From Akkermansiaceae bacterium (lineage in GTDB: Bacteria; Verrucomicrobiota; Verrucomicrobiia; Verrucomicrobiales; Akkermansiaceae): 60,585 nt of DNA. The notes under the pieces were generated by a model. It did no database searches and had not been told where the DNA came from. It saw nothing but the letters and a program-made list of their open reading frames with translations. Numbering within the stretch: position 1 is the stretch's first letter; every line of letters begins with the position of its first letter. The position numbers and the translations under genes are program-made. Below are positions 8,481 to 16,760 of the stretch, one piece after another. The stretch covers positions 1 through 60,585 of the forward strand of contig JAPJNB010000239.1 of assembly GCA_026461385.1 (NCBI GenBank), read 5' to 3'.

Positions 8481-9134
8481 TTACCCATCCAAGGGGACTC
8501 GACTATCCAATTGAAAGTGTTGGCCTGAAGTGTTCGGCAAACGTTCATGAAGGTGGCGAATGAATTCCGCGACCGCTTGTGGCGTGTTGTATTTCCCTAA
8601 TACATGGTCTGTTAAAATCTCGTCGCGACGTTTGTCCGCTAGCGTCGCCGTCATGTTCGTTTCGAGAAACCCTGGGAGAATCGCATTCACACGGATTCCA
8701 TGGGCGCCATGGCGCCTCGCTAGATCCTTGGTGAGTCCTAGCAACGCCGATTTGGCGGTGGCGTATGCAGCCTGTCCAATGGGTGGATGAAGTGCCGAGT
8801 AACTGGAAATGAAAACAATGTGACCCCGCTCTCTGGCGATCATGTTCGGCAACGCGGCTTCCGCACAAGTCCGTGCGCCGATAAAATTCACCGCCAGCAC
8901 CTCGTCCCACGAATCCTCTGACATTCGGAAAATGGGAGCATCATGCGTCATCCCTGCCGAACATACTAAAAGGTCGATTTCTCGTGAAGCCATGTAAGCC
9001 CGCACCGAATGTTTATGAGTAACATCGAGAATGTGACGACCGGGGTGTTGAATCGCCCAATGCGGATCATGGAATGTCGCAGTGATGGCTTTCGCCAAAT
9101 CGCCAGCGCCGCCAGTGATGACTAAATGATTCAC
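8481..9134 (-). CDS. Short-chain dehydrogenase/reductase (FabG-like SDR)
   Basis: NAD(P)-dependent oxidoreductase of the classical SDR superfamily. The cofactor motif is TGGAGDLA at residues 7-14, a variant of TGxxxGxG that lacks the last glycine. The catalytic set is Ser in ISSYSALHPP and Tyr/Lys in YATAK, with NAILPGFLETNM after it. It is short (217) because the early Rossmann part is compressed, going from strand 1 to LDVTHK with little between. It resembles FabG but is too isolated to assign to fatty-acid synthesis. It converges on the GH2 gene with a 20-base gap. Confidence 0.88.
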   Translation of the reverse strand: MNHLVITGGAGDLAKAITATFHDPHWAIQHPGRHILDVTHKHSVRAYMASREIDLLVCSAGMTHDAPIFRMSEDSWDEVLAVNFIGARTCAEAALPNMIARERGHIVFISSYSALHPPIGQAAYATAKSALLGLTKDLARRHGAHGIRVNAILPGFLETNMTATLADKRRDEILTDHVLGKYNTPQAVAEFIRHLHERLPNTSGQHFQLDSRVPLDG

Positions 9135-9443
9135 GTCTGAAGATTTATCGGCGGGTGAACGATCCTACAAGTCTAAGGAAAAGAAGAGCTCGAGGATAGC
9201 TTGTGAATATCTTGTGATCGTTTGTGGGATCATGCGCCTTGGGCCGATGCATCACGAACGACTGCCATTCCGTACAGGGCCATCAACAAGTTATTCGTCC
9301 CGTGGAACACCCGTAGGTAAAAGGTGGAACAGGCCTAAACTGAAGTTATTCGCACTATGAAGAAGATGATCTTAAAGGTTCAAAAATGAAGAAATCATCA
9401 AGAAGAGCGTTGTGAAAAGATTTCTACAGGAGTGGCCGAAACG
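9135..9443. other. Intergenic region between the SDR gene and pdhC
   Basis: About 310 bases with no convincing gene. It should hold the promoter of the SDR gene (minus). Two tiny overlapping plus-strand ORFs of 10 and 9 codons start at 9357 and 9386 and are lysine-rich, but I see no reason to call them genes. Confidence 0.5.
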
Positions 9444-9472
9444 AAAAACCCAGTGTGCTTGGATAACACACT
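9444..9472 (-). terminator. Intrinsic terminator of pdhC
   Basis: CAGTGTG (9451-9457) and CACACTG (9466-9472) form a perfect 7-bp stem. On the minus strand it is followed by GGTTTTTCG, a standard Rho-independent terminator, 32 bases past the pdhC stop. Confidence 0.85.
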
Positions 9473-9503
9473 GCGCTGTCGGGAGAAGTGTTAGAGCAAT
9501 TGT

Positions 9504-10811
9504 TTAGAGCAGCATCAACGCGGGTTGCTCGATGAGTTTTTTGACCTCAGACAGGAATTGAGCTGCAACTGCACCATCGACGACGCGATGGTCACAAGAC
9601 AGGCCAAGGTTCATGCGAAGGCCCGGAACAATCTGACCGTTTGCGACAACAGGTTTCTCGATGGCTGCACCAACGGAGAGGATTGCCGCTTGCGGAGGGT
9701 TGACGATGGCATCAAACGATTCGACTCCCCATGCGCCAAGGTTTGATACGGTGATGGTGCCACCGTCGAATTCGGCGGGCTTGAGTTTTTTGTCCTTGGC
9801 GCGAACGGCGAAATCTTTCACCGCCCTTGAGATCGCGAGAAGTGATTTTGATTCTGCCTCCTTGATCACGGGCGTGACGAGGCCATCCTCGACGGCGATG
9901 GCTACCGAGAGGCCGACGTGCTTGAACTTGACGATGTGATCGCCTGCAAACGAGGCGTTGACCGCAGGGACAGCCTCAGTTGCGTTGATAACCGCTTTGA
10001 GAATGAAGTCATTGACCGAATACTTGTTGCCGTGGGTTTGTTCGGCTTGGGCGTTGACCTGTTTGCGAAGAGCCATCAATGGCGCGGCATCCACCTCGAG
10101 GTGAAGGTAGAAATGAGGGATGGTGGTTTTTGAAGTGAGGAGGCGTGATGCGATGATCTTACGCATCGAGCTTAGTTGAACGATTTCGTCCCCTTCTTTG
10201 ATGACTGGCTGAATGGCTGATGGCGCCGGGGCAGTTGTCGCAGCCGGAGTGGTGGCCTTGGATTTGAGAGAAGCAGTGAGGGCCGCGGCGGCATTGGCTT
10301 CAGAGGATGACGGAGTCGGCGCTTTTGAGGTCGAGTGCGGGGTAGAGAGCACATCGGCTTTGAGAATGCGACCTGATGGGCCGCTACCCGAAAGCTGGTT
10401 GAGGTCGACACCGAGGTCGGCAGCAATCTTCTTGGCGAGAGGTGATGCCTTGATGCGGGTTCCGTCGGACGCTGGGGTCGGTGTGACCGTCGCGGTAGCA
10501 GGTGTAGGTGTTGCGGTTGGCTCGGTGTTCGGGACGGCGGCGCTGGCCGTTGGGTCCGTGGCCGCGTTGGCCGAGTCGCCATCCAGAATCGCGAGAATCC
10601 CACCAATGGCCGCCTTCTCGCCTTGTTGGATGAGGATCGCGGTGATCGTGCCGTCGTCAAAAGCTTCCATCTCCATGGTCGCCTTGTCGGTTTCAATTTC
10701 TGCGAGGATGTCTCCGATCTCGACAGAGTCGCCGACTTTTTTATGCCATTTGATCAGGGTACCCTCGGTCATCGTATCCGAGAGTTTAGGCATTTCGATA
10801 TTCACAGACAT
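9504..10811 (-). CDS. pdhC: Pyruvate dehydrogenase E2, dihydrolipoamide acetyltransferase
   Basis: Core component of the pyruvate dehydrogenase complex; transfers the acetyl group from lipoamide to CoA. One N-terminal lipoyl domain (about 1-78) has the lipoylated Lys43 in ETDKATME. It is followed by an Ala/Pro/Thr-rich linker, a peripheral-subunit-binding domain (about 122-160, KASPLAKKIAADLGVDL) and, after a second linker, the acetyltransferase domain (about 210-435) with the active site HRVVDG, His408 and Asp412. Length 435 fits a single-lipoyl E2. It is separated from pdhAB by a lipoprotein gene and a terminator, so it probably has its own promoter in 10812-10890. No E3 gene is in the window. 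Confidence 0.96.
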   Translation of the reverse strand: MSVNIEMPKLSDTMTEGTLIKWHKKVGDSVEIGDILAEIETDKATMEMEAFDDGTITAILIQQGEKAAIGGILAILDGDSANAATDPTASAAVPNTEPTATPTPATATVTPTPASDGTRIKASPLAKKIAADLGVDLNQLSGSGPSGRILKADVLSTPHSTSKAPTPSSSEANAAAALTASLKSKATTPAATTAPAPSAIQPVIKEGDEIVQLSSMRKIIASRLLTSKTTIPHFYLHLEVDAAPLMALRKQVNAQAEQTHGNKYSVNDFILKAVINATEAVPAVNASFAGDHIVKFKHVGLSVAIAVEDGLVTPVIKEAESKSLLAISRAVKDFAVRAKDKKLKPAEFDGGTITVSNLGAWGVESFDAIVNPPQAAILSVGAAIEKPVVANGQIVPGLRMNLGLSCDHRVVDGAVAAQFLSEVKKLIEQPALMLL

Positions 10812-10891
10812 GGTAGTATTAGGAAGTGGTCTCGGCGGAGGATGGGCAAATCGCCAACGATTTCCAGCCTTTTAGTAAGCGAGATGGAAAC

Positions 10892-10925
10892 AAAAAAGCG
10901 CGAGGAGGTGATTCCTCCGTCGCGC
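10892..10925 (-). terminator. Strong intrinsic terminator after the lipoprotein gene
   Basis: GCGCGAGGAGG (10898-10908) pairs with CCTCCGTCGCGC (10914-10925) with one bulged base; on the minus strand a run of six T follows at once. It lies 25 bases past the lipoprotein stop and before pdhC, so the two genes are probably transcribed separately. Confidence 0.85.
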
Positions 10926-10950
10926 TGGGTGAAAATGACCGCTTGGCCGA

Positions 10951-11355
10951 TTACGGGGCGATTTTTTTCATCGTTGGGATTAGTCCGAGATTGGGACTTC
11001 CATTTGACCCTTGGTTGCTCGACATCGCGATGGTCGTGGCTGAGGCGGTTCCGCAGAAGTCTGACATCGTGCAATAGAAATGGAAGCATGCGGAACGCGG
11101 CACACGAACTCGTTTGGTGACCGTTTTGTTATGTGGGACCTTTTCTTCAACGATTTCGGTCATGCCGCTCTTGCCGCTTTTGGAATCGCCAGGGCAGTTG
11201 ATTTCCCGACGGATGATGTCATAGCTGCAGGTTTTCACTTGGCGAGTTTCAGTCCGGTACCCAGCACTTTGGTTGGATACGTCGAACATCGAGCACGAGC
11301 ACAAGGGTCCGAACACAAGGGCGACGAGGGGGGGGATAACAACGAGGTTTTTCAT
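10951..11355 (-). CDS. Small predicted lipoprotein of unknown function in the pdh locus
   Basis: Not recognised. From ATG 11355 it is 134 residues with a lipoprotein signal peptide, MKNLVVIPPLVALVFGPLCS, and lipidated Cys21 (LCSC box). The mature part is cysteine-containing and basic, with a KSGKSG stretch, an EIVEEKVPHNKTVTKRVRVP segment and FHFYCTMSDFC. ATG 11364 three codons upstream is an alternative start. It lies between pdhB and pdhC on the same strand, yet is bounded by terminators at 11503-11530 and 10892-10925, so it is a single-gene unit rather than part of the pdh operon. Any link with pyruvate metabolism would be speculation. Confidence 0.7.
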   Translation of the reverse strand: MKNLVVIPPLVALVFGPLCSCSMFDVSNQSAGYRTETRQVKTCSYDIIRREINCPGDSKSGKSGMTEIVEEKVPHNKTVTKRVRVPRSACFHFYCTMSDFCGTASATTIAMSSNQGSNGSPNLGLIPTMKKIAP

Positions 11356-11470
11356 GGTTTGCATTTAGGGGGGTGATGCTGAAGCTATCTCACATGCAAC
11401 AGCAGGAGCTAATGCTTAAGGCGATAGCGACTGCAATAAACAGGCAGGAGAAACGAATCAACATGTTTGA

Positions 11471-11505
11471 GAATCTAGTAAAAGATTCCTTTGATTGCAA
11501 TCAAA
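11471..11505. promoter_or_regulatory. Two adjacent palindromes upstream of the lipoprotein gene
   Basis: GAATCT-6-AGATTC (11471-11488) is followed after one base by a perfect 16-bp palindrome, TTTGATTGCAATCAAA (11490-11505). They lie 116-150 bases upstream of the lipoprotein start and just past the pdhAB terminator. Such tandem palindromes suggest an operator for a dimeric regulator, or an extension of the terminator region. Confidence 0.45.
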
Positions 11506-11530
11506 AATGGTACCGAGAGCATCGTGTACC
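11503..11530 (-). terminator. Intrinsic terminator of the pdhA-pdhB transcript
   Basis: On the minus strand GGTAC-A-CGA and TCG-GTACC form an 8-bp stem with one bulge and a TGCTC loop, followed by ATTTTTG. It lies 40 bases past the pdhB stop. Confidence 0.7.
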
Positions 11531-11570
11531 CCGGAGCTGAGGAAATCAGCAAGACTCGTCTAACGTAACA

Positions 11571-12557
11571 TCAGGCGAGAGCGAGCACTTGAGCGACAAT
11601 CCGATTGGGATTTGGAAGTTGTTCATGCTCAATGTGCGGTGAATAAATCGCTGGAGCATCGATCGAGCAAACGCGCTTGATGGGTGCGTCGAGGTAATCG
11701 AAGGCGTGCTCTTGAATGAGCATGGCTACCATCGCAGAAACGCCGCCGAACGGCTTGGATTCATCGACGAGAACGACGCGATTGGTTTTCATCACGGTCG
11801 CGAGAATCGCATCTTGGTCGAGGGGTCGGATGGAACGGAGGTCGAGGACTTCCGCGTTGATGCCGTGCTCGTTTTGAAGCGTTTCAGCGGCTGCGAGGGC
11901 ATGGAGGACCGAGCGGCCGTGAGCGATGAGGGAGACATCTGAACCTTCACGTTTGATATCGGCCAGTCCAAGGGGCACGACAAAATCACCGTCTGCTGGA
12001 TCGGGGACCTCGCCGGTCGTTCCGTATAGGAGGGTATTTTCCATCACATAAACCGGATCGTTGTCGCGGATGGCGGCTTTGATGAGTCCTTTGGCATCGG
12101 CAGGCGTTGCGGGGGCACAGACTTTTAAACCGGGGAATGCGGCGAAGAGTCCTTCGGGAATGTGTGAGTGAGTGGCACCCACTCCGGTCCCGCCATTTGC
12201 TGGGCCGCGCACCACGATTGGGCAGTTGCAGAGCCCGCCTGACATGTAGCGAACGCAAGCGGCATTGCTCACCAGTTGGTCAAAGGCTACCGAATGGAAC
12301 GACCAGAACATCAACTCCATCACAGGGCGAACGCCAAGCATTGAGGCGCCGATTCCCATGCCGATGAAACCCGCTTCCGAAATCGGGGTGTCGACGACGC
12401 GTTTATCGCCCCATTTTTTCCAAAGGCCCTCGGTGACTTTATAGGCGCCGTTGTATTGTGCGACTTCTTCGCCCATCAGGACGACGTTCGAGTCACGGGC
12501 GAGTTCCTCATCGAGGCCTTCACGGAGGGCTTCACGGTAGGTGAGAATGCGAGACAT
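11571..12557 (-). CDS. pdhB: Pyruvate dehydrogenase E1 beta subunit
   Basis: Beta subunit of the thiamine-diphosphate-dependent E1 component; with E1 alpha it decarboxylates pyruvate and acetylates the E2 lipoyl group. It opens with the canonical ILTYREALREGLDEELARD, then the VVLMGEEVAQYNGAYKVTEG block, PISEAGFIGMGIGAS and, near the C-terminus, RVCSIDAPAIYSP. Length (328) is typical. It follows pdhA by 56 bases on the same strand and ends before a terminator, so pdhA-pdhB form one transcript. Confidence 0.96.
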   Translation of the reverse strand: MSRILTYREALREGLDEELARDSNVVLMGEEVAQYNGAYKVTEGLWKKWGDKRVVDTPISEAGFIGMGIGASMLGVRPVMELMFWSFHSVAFDQLVSNAACVRYMSGGLCNCPIVVRGPANGGTGVGATHSHIPEGLFAAFPGLKVCAPATPADAKGLIKAAIRDNDPVYVMENTLLYGTTGEVPDPADGDFVVPLGLADIKREGSDVSLIAHGRSVLHALAAAETLQNEHGINAEVLDLRSIRPLDQDAILATVMKTNRVVLVDESKPFGGVSAMVAMLIQEHAFDYLDAPIKRVCSIDAPAIYSPHIEHEQLPNPNRIVAQVLALA

Positions 12558-12613
12558 GGTTTTCAGAAATCTGGAGTCGTAGGTGAGTGAGCGATGGTGG
12601 GGGCAGGTGCGGA

Positions 12614-13690
12614 TCAGTCGTTAAAGAAATGACGGCCGATTTTGGAAGCCTCGGTGTGGTGGTCGGATTCCCAGTAAACATCGGTGCTAATATCTGCAAT
12701 CGTAGGCGCCGGAGAGTCCTCGGCAAATTTGACTGAAGCGGCTGCTTCGTCGGCCGCAGCTTTGTTGATGGCAGCTGCCTGATCTTCCGTTAGAATACCC
12801 TCATCGATGAGGCGGCGGCGGAATACCGCGATCGGATCGTGGTTTTGCTTGTAGTTCTCGATTTCTTCCGGAGTGCGGTATTTTTTGTGATTCGCATCCG
12901 CAATACTATGTCCATAGTAGCGGTAGGTATCGATCTCGAGCACCGTGGGTTTGTGCTGTTTTTTCGCACGTTCCATGGCGATATGAGTCTTCGCGCGGAC
13001 CTCGTAAATGTCGGAGCCATCGATCACATCCCATTCGATGGCATAAGCTTCGGCCCGTTGCGCGAGGCAGCCGTTGAATGCGGATGATCGTGCTTGGGAT
13101 GTTCCCATCGAGTAGCCGTTGTTTTCGATGACATAGACGACGGGGATTTCAAAAAGAGAGGCGATGTTGAGGGATTCGTGAAAGGCACCTTGGTTGACGG
13201 CACCATCACCAAGGTAGCAAAGGCAGCAGCCTTCACGCCCGAGATACTTGAGGCCGTAGGCAAGGCCGAGACCGAGTGGGGTTTGGCCTGCGACGATTCC
13301 GTGGCCGCCCCAGAAATTTTTATCAGGGGCGAAGAAGTGCATCGAGCCTCCTTTGCCTTTTGAGCAACCCGTTTGTTTACCGTACATTTCGGCCATGCAC
13401 TCATTCATGTTCATGCCCACGGCGAGCGCGTGGCCGTGATCCCGGTAGGCGGTGATGAAGTGGTCGTCGGGCCCTGCAAGCGAGATCGTGCCAACGGCGA
13501 CCGCTTCTTGGCCGATGTAAAGGTGGAGGAAGCCACCAATTTTTCCGGCTTGGTAGTATTTCAGACCGGCTTGTTCGAAGCGGCGGATCCGGATCATTTG
13601 AGACAACAGCTCGATCTTTCGCTCGGGGGTGAGCGCTTGGTTGATGGGCGAGCTGGCAAAATCGAGTTTATGAGAACTGGCGCTGGTCAT
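12614..13690 (-). CDS. pdhA: Pyruvate dehydrogenase E1 alpha subunit
   Basis: Thiamine-diphosphate-binding alpha subunit of E1. The ThDP motif starts GDGAVNQGAFHES at residues 161-173 and ends with ENN at 189-191, matching the GDG-X(~27)-NN rule. The phosphorylation-loop-like region YRYYGHSIADANHKKYRT is present. Conserved HLYIGQEAVAVG and YRDHGHALA blocks place it in the alpha2-beta2 E1 family rather than the single-chain AceE type. It lies 33 bases after a membrane protein gene, so the two may share a promoter. Confidence 0.96.
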   Translation of the reverse strand: MTSASSHKLDFASSPINQALTPERKIELLSQMIRIRRFEQAGLKYYQAGKIGGFLHLYIGQEAVAVGTISLAGPDDHFITAYRDHGHALAVGMNMNECMAEMYGKQTGCSKGKGGSMHFFAPDKNFWGGHGIVAGQTPLGLGLAYGLKYLGREGCCLCYLGDGAVNQGAFHESLNIASLFEIPVVYVIENNGYSMGTSQARSSAFNGCLAQRAEAYAIEWDVIDGSDIYEVRAKTHIAMERAKKQHKPTVLEIDTYRYYGHSIADANHKKYRTPEEIENYKQNHDPIAVFRRRLIDEGILTEDQAAAINKAAADEAAASVKFAEDSPAPTIADISTDVYWESDHHTEASKIGRHFFND

Positions 13691-13723
13691 GGTGGCGGTA
13701 AAAATAGGTCGGATCTGAAGTGC

Positions 13724-14362
13724 TTACTTGTTGGTGGCAAGCGTGTTATGTGCCGCAAGGGTAAGCTTGGGGAGTTTCAGCTGGGCGCACGCGAAGATGC
13801 TGGTGAAGAGTAGATTGGCAGCGGTGAGATTTCTGAGAAAAACCCATGACGGCAGGCTGGACCCACTCGGCCCAGTCCACACGGATTGCCATAAACCGGT
13901 AAGAGATTTCTGGTAGATCGGATCGGCGATCCATGCCGCCCCATTGGTGATGAGATGGAAGAGTGCTGCTGCAGCGATGGACCCGAGAATTAACGCAGGA
14001 ATGCCACGAGCAACGAGGGCCCGGCCCAAAACGTAGGTGGCACCGAGGCCGAGGAGCGTGGATAAGAAAATTGACAGGTCGGAAACCGGCCCAATTCCTA
14101 ACGGATAGGTGATCGCCCAAATCCCGGCAGGAATCGCGAATCCGCGCCAACCGGGAGCCAATAAGGCCCCGCAAAAAAACAAAGCGCCGAGTGGCTGGAA
14201 ATTTGGCTGCGACTCGGGGAGCGCGCTCCCGATGGCACGGAAGGCGACCATCAAGCCGATGATGAGGCAGAGCGGAAGGTAGCGATGCATGACGTCGGGA
14301 GAATTGTGGATTTTTGGGTGTACGGCTAGATCAAAATCTTCAATTTGATGAGGTTTTTTCAT
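13724..14362 (-). CDS. Multi-pass membrane protein resembling DUF6580
   Basis: Integral membrane protein with about five or six helices. It contains FQPLGALFFCGA near the N-terminus and ALFHLITNGAAWIADPIYQKSLTGLW in the middle, a pattern I associate with DUF6580 proteins, whose function is unknown. The 212-residue frame starts at 14362; ATG 14290 would remove a 24-residue polar leader and start directly before the first helix. It lies 33 bases upstream of pdhA and is divergent from cdd across only 34 bases, so their promoters must overlap. Confidence 0.7.
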   Translation of the reverse strand: MKKPHQIEDFDLAVHPKIHNSPDVMHRYLPLCLIIGLMVAFRAIGSALPESQPNFQPLGALFFCGALLAPGWRGFAIPAGIWAITYPLGIGPVSDLSIFLSTLLGLGATYVLGRALVARGIPALILGSIAAAALFHLITNGAAWIADPIYQKSLTGLWQSVWTGPSGSSLPSWVFLRNLTAANLLFTSIFACAQLKLPKLTLAAHNTLATNK

Positions 14363-14396
14363 TCCAGGATTCGGGCGGTGTGATTAGGTTTCCCGA

Positions 14397-14789
14397 ATGA
14401 ATTGGGACAGCTTGATTGAGGCCGGTTGGCAGGTTCGCGGTGCGGCATACGCGCCGTATTCTAACTTTGCGGTGGGAGCCGCTTTGCTTGCGGTTGATGG
14501 CCGAGTGTTCACGGGCTGCAACGTCGAGAACCTTTCTTATGGGCTGACCCAGTGTGCGGAGCGGGTTGCCATGGGTGCCGCCGTTGCCGCTGGGGTTCGG
14601 GAATTCCTCGCAGTGGCGGTTGTAGCTGACACGGGGGTTCCGATTTCACCTTGCGGGGCTTGCCGCCAAGTGTTGGCTGAATTTGGTGTGCCACGGATCA
14701 TGTTGGCGAATCGAAACCAACGCCTCGAATTCGGGTTGGAGGAACTTTTGCCACGGGCTTCCTCGGGGATTCTCGATCGGCCAGAGTGA
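14397..14789 (+). CDS. cdd: Cytidine deaminase
   Basis: Zinc-dependent deaminase of cytidine and deoxycytidine in pyrimidine salvage. It has the homotetrameric Cdd signature: YAPYSNFAVGAALL near the N-terminus, CNVENLSYG, the catalytic CAER (Cys zinc ligand and general-base Glu) and PCGACRQ with the other two zinc cysteines. Length (130) is typical of the short tetrameric class. It reads towards mnmG, with a parS-like site starting 4 bases after its stop codon. Confidence 0.95.
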   Translation: MNWDSLIEAGWQVRGAAYAPYSNFAVGAALLAVDGRVFTGCNVENLSYGLTQCAERVAMGAAVAAGVREFLAVAVVADTGVPISPCGACRQVLAEFGVPRIMLANRNQRLEFGLEELLPRASSGILDRPE

Positions 14790-14792
14790 AAT

Positions 14793-14808
14793 TGTTCCAC
14801 GTGGAACA
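14793..14808. promoter_or_regulatory. parS: parS-type ParB-binding site, copy 1
   Basis: TGTTCCACGTGGAACA is a perfect 16-bp palindrome that fits the bacterial parS consensus tGTTnCACGTGnAACa. It lies in the 74-base gap between cdd and mnmG. ParB binds such sites near the replication origin for chromosome segregation. The parA/parB genes are not in the window. Confidence 0.85.
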
Positions 14809-14863
14809 GCGGCGTTTCCGGGCTTGAGCCTGCGTGCTAAGGCTGTATCTTTCGCTTCCAACG

Positions 14864-16741
14864 ATGTTTATCTATCCGAAATGTTACGATGTGGTTGTCA
14901 TCGGTGCAGGCCACGCGGGTGTCGAGGCTGCCATGGCTGCCGCACGCCTCGGCGCTGAGGTGGCGGTGCTCACCCAGAATCTCGACACGATCGGCCAGAT
15001 GTCGTGCAATCCTGCGATTGGAGGGCTAGCAAAAGGCCACATGGTCCGTGAGATCGACGCGCTTGGTGGGATCATGGGGTTGAACACCGATGCCACGGGA
15101 ATCCAGTGGCGGATGCTAAACGCTTCCAAGGGTCCATCCGTGCGAGCGCCGCGAGCTCAATGCGACAAAAAAGCGTATCAGTTCCGGATCAAGCGCGAAC
15201 TCGAGGCGATGCCTGGGGTGGAGATCCATCAGGGGAATGTGGCGGACCTTTTGGTTGAGAACGATCGCATCGTGGGGATCACCACGTCGTTGGGCATGCA
15301 GATTTCTGGGAGGTCCGTCATCCTCAGTGCTGGGACTTTCATGGGTGGCCTGATGCATGTGGGATTGAAGAATGAAAAGGGTGGGCGAATGGGTGACGCT
15401 ACGTCCAATGTGTCTGAGGCGTTGAAGCGGCTGGGATTTCAGGTGGAGCGTTTCAAGACAGGCACGCCTTGCAGGCTCAATGGGCGATCCATCGATTTCT
15501 CGCGTTGCGAGCGTCAGGATGGCGACACGCCGGTGCCGAAGTTTAGCTTCATGGCCGACACGTTGGTGCGCGCGAAAGATGACCTTTTCACCCTAAATCC
15601 TTGGGGCGACCCGATGTTCCACGTGGAACAAATGCCCTGCTGGATCACCTACACGAATCCAAAGACCCACGCAGTGATCGCGTCGAATTTGCATCAGTCG
15701 CCGATGTATTGTGGGGTCATTGAAGGGGTGGGTCCGCGTTATTGCCCTTCGATTGAGGACAAGGTCGTCCGGTTCGCCGAAAAGGAGCGGCACCAGGTGT
15801 TTTTAGAGCCTGAAGGGCGTCACACCTTGGAATATTACGTGAATGGGGTTTCCACATCCTTGCCTTATGAGGTGCAGTTGGAGTTTTTGCGGTCCATCGT
15901 CGGTTTGGAGCGATGTGAGATTTTGCGTCCTGGCTATGCGGTGGAGTACGATTTTTGCCCACCGACCCAGTTGCGGTCGACCTTGGAAACCAAGCGGGTC
16001 GAGGGGCTTTATTTTGCGGGACAGATCAATGGAACCTCAGGCTATGAGGAAGCGGCAGGGCAGGGATTGATTGCTGGGGCGAATGCGGCGCTCAAGGTCC
16101 ATGGGCGGCCAGAATTTATTTTGCGGCGAGACGAAGCCTATTTGGGAGTGATGATTGACGATTTGGTGACGCGCGGGTGCACGGAACCGTACCGGATGTT
16201 CACCAGTCGGGCGGAGTATCGGTTGCTTCTGCGTCAAGATAATGCGGACATCCGGTTGACGCCGAAGGCTGCTGAGATCGGTCTTGCGAGCGGTGAGCGG
16301 GTGGCGCGGGTCGAGACGAAGCGATTGGGACTTGAGAAGGCTGAGTCGTTGGTGCGCCGAGTTGCCCATGAGGGCGTCAAACTTGACCAGTGGTTCAGAC
16401 GCTCGGAAAATTCTTGGGAATCCTTGCCGGCGTCGTTGCTTGGGGAGTTTGATGTGGGGCTGTGGCCGTTGATTGAGACAAATTTCAAATACGAAGGCCA
16501 CTTGGGTCGGCAGCAGGCTCAAATCGAGCGAATGTCACGGCAGGAGGGAAGGTTGCTTCCCGAGGGGTTTGATTATCTGACGATTCATGGCTTGAAAAAG
16601 GAGGCACAGGTCCGATTTTCAGAAATCCGCCCGACGACATTGGGACAAGCGGCAAGAATTCCAGGCATCACCCCCGCGGACATGGCGATGCTGGTGGTTT
16701 GGCTGGAGAAAATGGGTCGCGGTGCTTCGGAGGTCCCGTAA
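14864..16741 (+). CDS. mnmG: tRNA uridine-5-carboxymethylaminomethyl modification enzyme MnmG (GidA)
   Basis: FAD-dependent enzyme that, with MnmE, adds the (carboxymethyl)aminomethyl group to C5 of wobble uridine in several tRNAs. From ATG 14864 the protein has 625 residues and begins with the FAD-binding [10 protein letters not shown] motif. It carries the family signatures [15 protein letters not shown] and [16 protein letters not shown], and the C-terminal MnmE/tRNA-binding helical domain. The frame opens at 14834, but homologues start at the MFIYP position. mnmG (gidA) often sits close to oriC, which agrees with the two parS sites, but the usual rsmG-parA-parB neighbours are absent; a ThuA-family gene converges on it. 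Confidence 0.97.
   Translation: MFIYPKCYDVVVIGAGHAGVEAAMAAARLGAEVAVLTQNLDTIGQMSCNPAIGGLAKGHMVREIDALGGIMGLNTDATGIQWRMLNASKGPSVRAPRAQCDKKAYQFRIKRELEAMPGVEIHQGNVADLLVENDRIVGITTSLGMQISGRSVILSAGTFMGGLMHVGLKNEKGGRMGDATSNVSEALKRLGFQVERFKTGTPCRLNGRSIDFSRCERQDGDTPVPKFSFMADTLVRAKDDLFTLNPWGDPMFHVEQMPCWITYTNPKTHAVIASNLHQSPMYCGVIEGVGPRYCPSIEDKVVRFAEKERHQVFLEPEGRHTLEYYVNGVSTSLPYEVQLEFLRSIVGLERCEILRPGYAVEYDFCPPTQLRSTLETKRVEGLYFAGQINGTSGYEEAAGQGLIAGANAALKVHGRPEFILRRDEAYLGVMIDDLVTRGCTEPYRMFTSRAEYRLLLRQDNADIRLTPKAAEIGLASGERVARVETKRLGLEKAESLVRRVAHEGVKLDQWFRRSENSWESLPASLLGEFDVGLWPLIETNFKYEGHLGRQQAQIERMSRQEGRLLPEGFDYLTIHGLKKEAQVRFSEIRPTTLGQAARIPGITPADMAMLVVWLEKMGRGASEVP
15615..15630. promoter_or_regulatory. parS: parS-type ParB-binding site, copy 2, inside mnmG
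   Basis: Exact second copy of TGTTCCACGTGGAACA, 822 bases from the first, here within the coding sequence (residues FHVEQ). parS sites inside genes are common. Two perfect copies this close make a chance origin very unlikely. Confidence 0.85.
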
Positions 16742-16760
16742 GTGTGGGCCACCGCTGAAG

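Noticed and set aside
9357..9480. Chain of small lysine-rich ORFs (10, 9 and about 30 codons) before pdhC on the plus strand.
   Set aside because: No ribosome-binding sites, no recognisable product, and the last one runs through the pdhC terminator.
10213..10875. 220-codon plus-strand frame antisense to pdhC.
   Set aside because: Ala/Val-rich shadow of the repetitive Ala/Pro/Thr linker codons of E2; pdhC itself is unmistakable.
14793..14808. Palindrome between cdd and mnmG as a simple terminator.
   Set aside because: It has no loop or T tract, fits the parS consensus exactly, and recurs inside the mnmG coding sequence.
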